Positions 1-5,486 of a DNA stretch of 5,486 nucleotides are shown here, one piece after another. Position 1 is the stretch's first letter, and each line of letters begins with the position of its first letter. The notes under the pieces are model-generated. The model made no database searches. It was not told where the DNA came from and saw only the letters and a program-made list of their open reading frames with translations. Made by a program: the position numbers and the translations under genes. The DNA is from an uncultured Fidelibacterota bacterium (GTDB lineage Bacteria > Fidelibacterota > Fidelibacteria > Fidelibacterales > Fidelibacteraceae): positions 1-5,486 of the forward strand of contig CALMFL010000074.1 in the NCBI GenBank assembly GCA_937862595.1. The letters run 5' to 3'.

Positions 1-1
1 G

Positions 2-19
2 GCCTATCTTTTTTTAGGC
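2..19. terminator. hairpin at the window edge, possible obg terminator cut by the window
   Basis: GCCTA (2-6) pairs with TAGGC (15-19) around an 8-nt T-rich loop (plus sense). It lies about 80 nt past the obg stop. Any T-run that would make it a terminator for the minus-strand cluster would lie outside the window, so this cannot be decided here. Confidence 0.25.
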
Positions 20-55
20 TCTGCAATACGCCGCGATTTTGAACAGGGAATGGTC

Positions 56-79
56 AAGAGGTGTTTTCGTCCTCCTCTT
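56..79. terminator. small hairpin downstream of obg, weak terminator candidate
   Basis: AAGAGG (56-61) pairs with CCTCTT (74-79) around a 12-nt loop. T78-T82 make a short T-run on the plus strand only, so as an intrinsic terminator it would suit plus-strand transcription, for which no gene is visible here. On the minus strand, the direction of obg, it is a hairpin without a T-run. The stem is short and the loop large. Confidence 0.25.
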
Positions 80-96
80 TTTATTCCTGTTTTCCG

Positions 97-1068
97 TTAT
101 TTCACATACTCGGCCAAGGTATAGATCAGGGCATCCAGGTTGTAGCGTGCGACCGAGGAGATGCAAAGGACCTTTTCTTTCGCACCGAAAGGATGCTTGT
201 ATTTCGTTGCATCCACGGTATCCATCTTGGTAAGGCAGATGAGCCGGGGTTTCAGGGCAAGCTCCTTATTGAATTTCGTCAGTTCGTTCAGCAGGGTCTT
301 GTAGGTCGCTTTGACGTCTTCTTCATTGACGTCGATCATGAACAGCAGGACTTTCGAGCGTTCGATATGGCGCAGGAACTGATCGCCCAGGCCTTTGCCC
401 AGATGCGCGCCTTCGATCAGTCCGGGGATGTCGGCCATGACGAAGGAACCGTAGTCCCCGTAGCGGACGATCCCGAGATTGGGCACCAGGGTGGTAAAAG
501 GATAGTCCGCGATCTTCGGACGGGCCGCGGATATGGTTGATAAAAGCGTGCTTTTGCCGGCATTCGGGAAGCCGACCAGACCGACATCGGCGAGGATCTT
601 CAATTCAAGTTCCACCTCGTGGGTCTCCCCGGGCTGTCCGGGTTTGGCAAAGCGCGGGGTCTTGTTGGTGGAGGTGGCAAAATGCTGGTTGCCCCATCCC
701 CCGTTCCCGCCTTTGGCGGCAGTGAAGGTCTGACCGTCCTCGACCATATCGACCATGACGCGGTCTTCGTCGCGTTCCCGGATGATGGTCCCGACGGGGA
801 CCTTGATCACGATGTCCTCGCCTTTTTTCCCCGAGCAGTTGTTCCCCTCGCCGGGGCGGCCGTTCCCGGCCTTGTAGGTGCGGTTGTAGCGGATATCCTG
901 CAGGGTGTGCAGCTGCACGGAGGCCTGGAAGATCACATTGCCGCCGTGCCCGCCGTCCCCTCCGTCCGGTCCGCCTTTCGGGACGAACTTTTCACGGTGA
1001 AAACTGACGCAGCCGTTGCCGCCGTTACCGGCAGCGACCGCAATGCTGGTCTGATCGATAAATTTCAT
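97..1068 (-). CDS. obg: Obg-family GTPase (ObgE/CgtA), short form without C-terminal extension
   Basis: This is a 323-residue Obg GTPase, a family acting in late 50S ribosome assembly and stress/(p)ppGpp responses in the cytoplasm. Seen: the glycine-rich Obg fold at about residues 1-158 (G-rich loops near 14-19, 32-43 and 120-127), then the G domain with P-loop GFPNAGKS (166-173), G2 region DYPFTT (188-193), DIPGL (213-217) and the Obg switch II run GLGDQFLRHIER (226-237). G4 reads TKMD (280-283) instead of NKxD, and G5 reads SSV (304-306) instead of SAx. The protein ends about 15 residues after G5, so the C-terminal OCT-type domain of longer homologues is absent. An ATG 45 nt further upstream is open, but homology starts at MKFIDQ, which is preceded by GAAGG 4 nt away and overlaps the fmdB stop as ATGA. 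That coupling suggests cotranslation. Family identity is near certain. Confidence 0.97.
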   Translation of the reverse strand: MKFIDQTSIAVAAGNGGNGCVSFHREKFVPKGGPDGGDGGHGGNVIFQASVQLHTLQDIRYNRTYKAGNGRPGEGNNCSGKKGEDIVIKVPVGTIIRERDEDRVMVDMVEDGQTFTAAKGGNGGWGNQHFATSTNKTPRFAKPGQPGETHEVELELKILADVGLVGFPNAGKSTLLSTISAARPKIADYPFTTLVPNLGIVRYGDYGSFVMADIPGLIEGAHLGKGLGDQFLRHIERSKVLLFMIDVNEEDVKATYKTLLNELTKFNKELALKPRLICLTKMDTVDATKYKHPFGAKEKVLCISSVARYNLDALIYTLAEYVK

Positions 1069-1313
1069 GAGGCCTTCTCTGCGGCAGGACATCCGGAGCA
1101 CGATCCCGCGCATGCGGCGGACGCGCCTTTGTCCTTTTTATAATCGTTCACATAAAAACCCGAGCCCTTGTAGATCACCCCGCCGCCGCCGGAAAGCAGG
1201 CGGACGAGGGGTCCTCCGCAGTCGGGACAGCTGCGAAGGGGGTCTTCGCTCATACCCTGAAAATACACGTACTGCCGACGGCAGCTTTGACATTCATATT
1301 GATAATTCGGCAT
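1065..1313 (-). CDS. FmdB-type zinc-ribbon protein (function unknown)
   Basis: This 82-residue protein belongs to the FmdB (putative regulatory protein) zinc-ribbon family. Seen: the typical start MPNYQYEC, a first CxxC (C8, C11), a second CxxC (C29, C32) in SCPDCGG, and the diagnostic stretch around residues 41-58 (SGGGG, then YKGSGFYVNDYK). The four cysteines should hold one zinc ion; this is family knowledge, not shown here. After a Lys/Asp-rich link (59-63), the tail carries three more cysteines, C68, C72 and C75. The family name comes from a formamidase regulator in a methylotroph, but no general biochemical role is established, so no gene symbol is given. It lies 12 nt after pta and overlaps obg by 4 nt (ATGA). 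No clear Shine-Dalgarno precedes its ATG, so it may depend on translational coupling with pta. Confidence 0.93.
   Translation of the reverse strand: MPNYQYECQSCRRQYVYFQGMSEDPLRSCPDCGGPLVRLLSGGGGVIYKGSGFYVNDYKKDKGASAACAGSCSGCPAAEKAS
1073..1079 (-). promoter_or_regulatory. ribosome binding site of obg, inside the end of fmdB
   Basis: GAGAAGG on the minus strand ends 4 nt before the ATG at 1068 and lies within the last codons of the fmdB-type gene. Together with the ATGA overlap it supports the 323-residue start rather than the ATG at 1113, which would overlap fmdB by 49 nt. Confidence 0.65.
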
Positions 1314-1325
1314 GATGGACTTTCG

Positions 1326-2312
1326 TTATTTCGTCGCCTGCAAGGCGGCAACCGCCGTCAGGTTGATAATGTCTTCCGAAGAGCAGCCCCGGGAAAGGTC
1401 GTGGATGGGCTTGCTGAGTCCCTGCAAAATGGGACCGACGGCCTCATATCCGGCAAAACGCTGCACCAGCTTGTACCCGATATTCCCCGCGTTCAGGTCC
1501 GGAAAGATCAGCACATTGGCTTTTCCGGCAACCCGGCTGTTCGGGGCTTTCTTTTTGCCCACGCTTTCCACGATCGCGGCATCGGCCTGCAGTTCGCCGT
1601 CAACCATCAGTTCGGGGTGCGCCTTGTGGACGATCCGGTAGGCTTCCCGCACCTTGTCCACCAGTTCGTGGCAGGCGGATCCCATGGTCGAGAACGAGAG
1701 CATGGCCACGTGGGGTTCCTCGCCGAAGATCGAGCGGTGGGTCTGAGCCGTCAGATAGGCGATCTCGGCCAGCTGTTCCGCCGTGGGATCGGGGTTGACC
1801 GCGCAGTCGGCAAAGGAAAGCGGCGGACGTTTATCGGGAGCGAACATGAGCATATCGCTGGACATGACGGATACCCCGGGCGCCGTCCTGACGATCTGAA
1901 GCCCGGCCCGCAGCACATGCGCGGTCGGGTTCAGCGCCCCGCTGATACAGATGTCGGCGCGGTTCATTCTCAGCATCATGGCGCCGAAAAAGGTCGGATC
2001 GCACATGATCTCGCGCGCCTGGTCGGGCGTCATTCCCTTGGATTTTCGGAGTCCGTAATATTCGGATACATAGGTCTCAAAATCGGGATCCTGTTCGGGA
2101 TCGACCAGCGTGATATCATCCAGGAAAACCCCCGCTTCGCTGGCAGCCGCCAGCACGTCTTCTTCTTTGCCCATGAGGGTGACATTGGCGATCTTGTATT
2201 TGGCGATCGAGACGGCCGCCGCGGCGACCCTGGGGTCTCTGCCCTCGGGCAATACCACGTGGACATCGGTAGTGTTGATCGCGCGTTCCCGGATGCGTTC
2301 TAGGGGTGTCAT
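1326..2312 (-). CDS. pta: phosphate acetyltransferase, short single-domain type
   Basis: Phosphate acetyltransferase catalyses acetyl-CoA + phosphate <-> acetyl phosphate + CoA in the cytoplasm, normally paired with acetate kinase for ATP formation or acetate activation. At 328 residues it matches the short class (about 330 aa) and lacks the DRTGG/AAA-like N-terminal domains of the E. coli enzyme. Seen: YYGLRKSKGMT (85-95, with R89 probably equivalent to the CoA/substrate arginine Arg87 of the Methanosarcina enzyme), SGALNPTAHVLRAG (124-137), MLSFSTMGSA (204-213), DGELQADAAI (238-247), FPDLNAGNIGYKL (270-282) and the active-site block LSRGCSSEDI (306-315), in which S307, R308, C310 and D314 match known catalytic or binding residues. 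Start: AAGGAG lies 5 nt before the ATG, which overlaps the coaD stop as ATGA. A phosphate butyryltransferase is the main alternative but fits the motifs less well. No ackA is in the window. Confidence 0.96.
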   Translation of the reverse strand: MTPLERIRERAINTTDVHVVLPEGRDPRVAAAAVSIAKYKIANVTLMGKEEDVLAAASEAGVFLDDITLVDPEQDPDFETYVSEYYGLRKSKGMTPDQAREIMCDPTFFGAMMLRMNRADICISGALNPTAHVLRAGLQIVRTAPGVSVMSSDMLMFAPDKRPPLSFADCAVNPDPTAEQLAEIAYLTAQTHRSIFGEEPHVAMLSFSTMGSACHELVDKVREAYRIVHKAHPELMVDGELQADAAIVESVGKKKAPNSRVAGKANVLIFPDLNAGNIGYKLVQRFAGYEAVGPILQGLSKPIHDLSRGCSSEDIINLTAVAALQATK

Positions 2313-2806
2313 GCATGCTCCTTCGTTTCTGCATATTTATCGTTCAGGTGACGTTTTACGACATCCGGCACAAAACAGGACACGTCCCCGCCGAATGCTG
2401 CAATTTCTTTTATAATGGATGAGCTCAGATAGGTGTATTTTTCCTGCGGCATCAGGAAGACCGACTCCACGTCCTTCCCGATCTTGCGGTTGATGAGCGC
2501 CATCTGGAACTCGTATTCGAAATCGGATATCGCCCGGAGGCCGCGGATCAGGGCGGTCGCGCCTTTTTGCCGGCAGTATTCGATGATCAGGCCGTTGAAG
2601 GCGTCCACTTCAACCTGGGGAATGCCATTTACGGACTCCCTGATCATTTCGACGCGCTGTTCGATCGTAAAAAGCGGGGCCTTCCCCACGTTGTTCGCGA
2701 CGGCCACGATCACGGTGTCAAAGATCTTCACGGCGCGCTTGATAATGTCAAGATGTCCGTTGGTGATCGGGTCAAAGGTTCCGGGATAAATGGCGGTTCG
2801 ATGCAT
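2309..2806 (-). CDS. coaD: pantetheine-phosphate adenylyltransferase
   Basis: CoaD transfers AMP from ATP to 4'-phosphopantetheine, giving dephospho-CoA and pyrophosphate, the penultimate step of coenzyme A synthesis; the family is a cytoplasmic hexamer. The 165-residue product is close to the usual length (about 160). Seen: the nucleotidyltransferase opening YPGTFDPITNGHLD (7-20) with T10 and the TNGH version of the HxGH motif (H18), K42, the RGLR motif with R88 and R91 followed by ISDFEYEFQMALIN (93-106), and the YLSSSIIKEIA motif (126-136) that binds the nucleotide phosphates. An in-frame ATG 36 nt upstream is rejected because the family begins at about MHRTAIYPG, GGGAGG lies 4 nt before this ATG, and the upstream ATG sits at the predicted promoter's -7 element. 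It is the first gene of the minus-strand cluster, and its TGA overlaps the pta ATG. Confidence 0.97.
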   Translation of the reverse strand: MHRTAIYPGTFDPITNGHLDIIKRAVKIFDTVIVAVANNVGKAPLFTIEQRVEMIRESVNGIPQVEVDAFNGLIIEYCRQKGATALIRGLRAISDFEYEFQMALINRKIGKDVESVFLMPQEKYTYLSSSIIKEIAAFGGDVSCFVPDVVKRHLNDKYAETKEHA

Positions 2807-2810
2807 GGTT

Positions 2811-2816
2811 CCTCCC
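2811..2816 (-). promoter_or_regulatory. ribosome binding site of coaD
   Basis: GGGAGG on the minus strand ends 4 nt before the ATG at 2806. It decides for this start over the in-frame ATG at 2842, which has no comparable site. Confidence 0.75.
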
Positions 2817-2831
2817 AAGTTGAAAAGCGTG

Positions 2832-2862
2832 TAAAGGTACATTATTTTTTTCTCATGAACAA
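2832..2862 (-). promoter_or_regulatory. candidate Bacteroidota-type promoter for the coaD-pta-fmdB-obg cluster
   Basis: On the minus strand a TTG (2862-2860) is followed after 20 nt by TACCTTTA (2839-2832), close to the Bacteroidota primary-sigma consensus of TTTG, 19-21 nt, TAnnTTTG. Transcription would start about 7 nt beyond, leaving a 5' leader of roughly 20-25 nt that contains the strong GGGAGG site of coaD. The position is right, but the match is imperfect and AT-rich sequence makes chance matches easy. Confidence 0.4.
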
Positions 2863-2905
2863 TTAATTATTGCACGCATTCAAGCAAAGAACCGACCGTG
2901 CCGGG

Positions 2906-2933
2906 GGTTCCGTGGCGCCGTCCGCGACGGACC
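2906..2933. repeat. GC-rich inverted repeat in the divergent intergenic region
   Basis: GGT plus CCGT (2906-2908 and 2910-2913, with T2909 bulged) pairs with ACGG plus ACC (2927-2933), leaving a 13-nt GC-rich loop. A competing small hairpin exists inside it (GTCCG at 2920-2924 with CGGAC at 2928-2932). It stands out in an otherwise AT-rich spacer. It has no T-run, so it is not an evident terminator; it could be an operator, a repeat unit or a leader structure of an upstream transcript. Confidence 0.4.
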
Positions 2934-2952
2934 ATATTTTCAAATTTTAGCA

Positions 2953-2986
2953 TTTTGAAAAGAACGAAAAAGTTGGTAAACTTTTG
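2953..2986 (+). promoter_or_regulatory. candidate promoter of the PBP1A gene, very close to its start codon
   Basis: TTTTG (2953-2957), 19 nt, then TAAACTTTTG (2977-2986) loosely resembles a Bacteroidota promoter with two extra bases before TTTG. Read as a sigma-70 site, the same stretch gives TTGAAA (2955-2960), 16 nt, TAAACT (2977-2982). Both readings put the transcription start at about 2989-2993, at or next to the ATG. The site is speculative, but it agrees with the lack of a Shine-Dalgarno sequence. Confidence 0.3.
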
Positions 2987-2990
2987 AATT

Positions 2991-5453
2991 ATGTGGAAAG
3001 CGGTAAAAAAATCAATTTTCATCACGCTCGGGATCTTTCTTGCGGGCGCCCTTCTTGTCGGAGGCTGGCTTTGGTATTTGTCCCGGGATCTTCCGGACCT
3101 TGAGGAACTGGAGCGCTTCGAGCCCGACGTGGTCTCGACCGTCTACGCTTCCGACGGGCAGATCCTGACGGAGTTCGGGATCAAGAACCGGACCCTGATC
3201 CCGCTCGACTCCATTCCGGATTATGTCAAGGACGCCATCCTTTCGACCGAGGACAGGAAATTCTACACGCACTGGGGAATGGACCTGCGCCGTTTTACCA
3301 AGGCGGTCATGACCAATATCACCCACGGGTTCGGTTCCGGGGGCGCCTCGACGCTTACCCAGCAACTGGCCCGCACCCTGCACCTCAATCAGCAGGAGAC
3401 GATCAAGCGCAAGCTTCAGGAGCTCATTGTGGCGATCCTGATCGAACGCACCTATTCCAAGACCGAAATACTGGAAATGTACCTGAATTCGTCCTTCTGG
3501 GGCCATGGCTGTTACGGGATCCAGGCGGCCACGGACTATTATTTTTCCAAAGAGGTTCAGGACCTGACGCTGGACGAATCCGCCATGCTGATCGGCATCC
3601 TGCCGGCGCCCAGCCGTTTTACGCCCCGTTTTTATCATGACCGCGCGATCCGGAGACGGAACCTGGTTCTGCGCAACATGGTGCGGACCGAAAAGATCTC
3701 CCAGCAGGAATTCATGGACGCTCTTTCTTCCTCCACACCCGTCAACCATATCGAGAACAAGAGTGCGGCCCCCTATTTCACCGAATATGTCCGGCTTGAG
3801 GTTGCCCAGTTCTGCCGTTCGCAGGGGATCGATTATTACCGCGACGGTTTGCAGATCTACACGACCCTGGACCATTCCATGCAGGATATCGCCCGTGAAG
3901 CCCGGCGCGGGCGGCTGGCAGACCAGCAGGATGAACTGGACAAAAGCCTTCTCAGCAGTCCGGAATTCCTTTTAAAGATCTACAATCAGTATTTTCCCAA
4001 TCAGCATATTCCCATGGAGTATTTTTCGAAATACCTGATCGTTTCCATCACGCCGAACGAAGCACGGCCGCCGATCCCCGACAAGCCCATCCTGTATAAA
4101 TATTACTTCAATCCTCTGGGCGTACCGGAACTTTCCGGCGACACTTCCGGCGTTCAGGGCGATTCCTCCCTGAGCCTGTCGCCCCTGCATTCCGAGCTCC
4201 GCCAGATCGTTCCGCTCAGGTCCTACGACTCGCTGGAGTACCGTTCGGCCTTGCTCTCGTCCCTGCTTCCCGACGACCAGAGGATGAAATTAAAAAAAGA
4301 CGCCTACAAGCCTTTTATCATGGACACGCTGTATCAGGATACGACGCTTTACCGCTATTTTCTGACCGATTCCCTGCGGCGCGATTCCATTACCTTCGAC
4401 TCCCGGACCTGGTATACCATCATTGTGGATTCCACCAGCCTGGTCATGGATTCCCTGCTTGCCGCACTGCCCCTGAAACCCAAAACGGCTCAGGCCAGCA
4501 TTTTTGCCGTGGACCCGACCAGCGGCGCGATCCGGGTGATGGTCGGCGGAAGGAATTTTGAAGAGAGCAAGTTCAACCGCGCGGTCCAGGCCCGGCGTCA
4601 GCCGGGGTCGACCTTTAAGCCCTTTGTCTATACCTCGGTCATCGATAACGGTTATTCCCCTGCCACGCAATTGCTCAATCAGCCGCCCGCCATTCCGCAG
4701 CCCGACGGCAAACTGTGGATACCCAAAAATTTTGACAGCAGCACCGGGGGACTGATGACGATCCGCGACGGATTGAAGAATTCGGTCAACCTGATCGCCG
4801 CCAATGCGATCACGCAGCTGACGACGCCGGAAGTGGTCATTGACTATGCCCGGAAAATGGGCATTACGACCGATCTTCCCGCCTACCCTTCCCTTGCCCT
4901 GGGGAGCGGCGAGGTCATTTTAAGCGACATGGTGTCCGCCTACGCGGTGTTCGCCAACAAGGGCATCTGGAACCGGCCCTATGCCATTGAGCGCATCCTG
5001 GACCGCAACGGACGCGAAATTTACCGCAGTCCGCGTGAAACGCGCGAGATCCTCAGCGCCGAGACCACCTACCTGATGGTCGACCTTCTGAAATCCGTGA
5101 TCACAAGCGGCACCGGCGTACGGGTTCGATCGGACTACCGTTTCAGGGTCCCCTGCGGCGGAAAAACGGGAACCACGAACGACTACACGGATGCCTGGTT
5201 CGTCGGGTTCACGCCTCTGCTGACGGCGGGGGTCTGGGTCGGGATCGATGACTCGCGGATCCCTCTGGGACCACAGCAGTCGGGGTCACGGGCCGCGCTT
5301 CCCATCTGGGCCAGCTTCATGAAGAATACTTACGATGCCTTGAAACTGCCTTCGATAGAATTCGAACAGCCCGCCACGGTCCGCAAATTCAAGATCTGCA
5401 AGGACAGCAAAAAGATCCCCACTCCCTTCTCGCTCATGGTAGCCGCAGCATAG
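2991..5453 (+). CDS. class A penicillin-binding protein, PBP1A type (bifunctional transglycosylase/transpeptidase)
   Basis: This 820-residue enzyme polymerises lipid II into glycan strands and cross-links the peptides in the periplasm. Seen: a short basic N-terminus and one membrane anchor (about 8-30). The GT51 domain (about 50-245) has STEDRKFYTHWG with catalytic E87, GASTLTQQL (118-126), RKLQE (140-144), and LEMYLN with E162 followed by WGHGCYG. The transpeptidase domain (about 500-780) has SxxK as STFK (S540, K543), SVN (598-600) and KTGTT (725-729). Both activities look intact. Residues about 298-498 form an unusually long, partly Ser/Asp-rich linker with no motif I recognise. The tail resembles the ICxxSGxxPTxxC ending of many homologues but reads KICKDSKKIPTPF with no final Cys. 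An in-frame TGA at 2985-2987 makes 2991 the earliest possible start; no Shine-Dalgarno is visible. The gene is divergent from coaD. mrcA/ponA would be usual names, but orthology is not proven. Confidence 0.96.
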   Translation: MWKAVKKSIFITLGIFLAGALLVGGWLWYLSRDLPDLEELERFEPDVVSTVYASDGQILTEFGIKNRTLIPLDSIPDYVKDAILSTEDRKFYTHWGMDLRRFTKAVMTNITHGFGSGGASTLTQQLARTLHLNQQETIKRKLQELIVAILIERTYSKTEILEMYLNSSFWGHGCYGIQAATDYYFSKEVQDLTLDESAMLIGILPAPSRFTPRFYHDRAIRRRNLVLRNMVRTEKISQQEFMDALSSSTPVNHIENKSAAPYFTEYVRLEVAQFCRSQGIDYYRDGLQIYTTLDHSMQDIAREARRGRLADQQDELDKSLLSSPEFLLKIYNQYFPNQHIPMEYFSKYLIVSITPNEARPPIPDKPILYKYYFNPLGVPELSGDTSGVQGDSSLSLSPLHSELRQIVPLRSYDSLEYRSALLSSLLPDDQRMKLKKDAYKPFIMDTLYQDTTLYRYFLTDSLRRDSITFDSRTWYTIIVDSTSLVMDSLLAALPLKPKTAQASIFAVDPTSGAIRVMVGGRNFEESKFNRAVQARRQPGSTFKPFVYTSVIDNGYSPATQLLNQPPAIPQPDGKLWIPKNFDSSTGGLMTIRDGLKNSVNLIAANAITQLTTPEVVIDYARKMGITTDLPAYPSLALGSGEVILSDMVSAYAVFANKGIWNRPYAIERILDRNGREIYRSPRETREILSAETTYLMVDLLKSVITSGTGVRVRSDYRFRVPCGGKTGTTNDYTDAWFVGFTPLLTAGVWVGIDDSRIPLGPQQSGSRAALPIWASFMKNTYDALKLPSIEFEQPATVRKFKICKDSKKIPTPFSLMVAAA

Positions 5454-5486
5454 GCAGAAACAATAAAAAGAAAGATAAACGCAGCA

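Noticed and set aside
61..540. Plus-strand open frame of 159 codons opposite the end of obg
   Set aside because: It is antisense to the G domain of obg, with no motif of its own.
1068..1112. Radical SAM reading of C-x3-C-x2-C in the FmdB-type tail
   Set aside because: The protein is only 82 residues and has no TIM-barrel or SAM-binding motifs, so the spacing match is most likely chance.
1069..1113. Longer obg start at 1113
   Set aside because: It would add 15 residues with no counterpart in the Obg family and overlap fmdB by 49 nt, while the ATG at 1068 has a ribosome binding site and an ATGA junction.
619..1143. Plus-strand open frame of 174 codons opposite obg and fmdB
   Set aside because: Its Ala/Val/Asp/Pro-rich translation is the shadow of the glycine-rich Obg domain and it crosses two real genes.
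1287..2303. Plus-strand open frame of 338 codons opposite pta
   Set aside because: It mirrors pta almost exactly. The translation is rich in His, Arg and Gly with no recognisable motif, as expected from the antisense of a GC-biased gene, whereas pta has complete family motifs.
2807..2842. Longer coaD start at 2842
   Set aside because: The extra 12 residues are outside the conserved family start, the ATG falls beside the predicted -7 element, and the ATG at 2806 has a strong GGGAGG.
3012..3875. Minus-strand open frame of 287 codons inside the PBP gene
   Set aside because: It lies opposite the GT51 domain, shows no motif or ribosome binding site, and is explained by codon bias of the PBP gene.
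5454..5486. Possible start or leader of a further plus-strand gene
   Set aside because: The 33 nt are A-rich with no ATG and no hairpin; nothing can be called before the window ends.

Overview
This is an ordinary-looking chromosomal housekeeping segment. It holds five complete protein genes in a divergent layout: four on the minus strand (coaD, pta, fmdB-like, obg) and one on the plus strand (a class A penicillin-binding protein of the PBP1A type). I see no mobile element, CRISPR array, tRNA or rRNA. All assignments come from reading motifs; no database search was possible.

Layout. Positions 1-96 are non-coding sequence downstream of obg, with two small hairpins. The minus-strand cluster reads right to left: coaD (2806 to 2309), pta (2312 to 1326), an FmdB-type zinc-ribbon gene (1313 to 1065), then obg (1068 to 97). 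It is very compact: coaD/pta and fmdB/obg each overlap by an ATGA, and pta/fmdB are only 12 nt apart. Cotranscription from one promoter upstream of coaD is therefore likely. Positions 2807-2990 are a 184-nt divergent intergenic region holding AT-rich promoter candidates for both directions and a GC-rich hairpin between them. The PBP1A gene fills 2991-5453, and the last 33 nt are A-rich and show no feature.

How the genes fit together. CoaD makes dephospho-CoA in coenzyme A synthesis, and Pta interconverts acetyl-CoA and acetyl phosphate, so the first two genes share CoA/acyl-CoA metabolism. No acetate kinase gene is in view. Obg is a ribosome-assembly and stress GTPase. The FmdB-type protein is a small presumed metal-binding protein of unknown role. 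The PBP1A protein polymerises and cross-links peptidoglycan.

Organism. This is a bacterium with moderately GC-rich genes and AT-rich intergenic regions. A TTG-N20-TAnnTTTR promoter-like element upstream of coaD, a weak Shine-Dalgarno context before two of the five genes, and an Obg with TKxD (G4) and SSV (G5) motifs hint at the Fibrobacterota-Chlorobiota-Bacteroidota group or a related candidate phylum. This placement is a low-confidence inference.

The points most worth a second look are the roughly 200-residue linker between the glycosyltransferase and transpeptidase domains of the PBP, its possibly leaderless transcript, and the cysteine cluster at the end of the FmdB-type protein. I did not find a convincing undescribed system.
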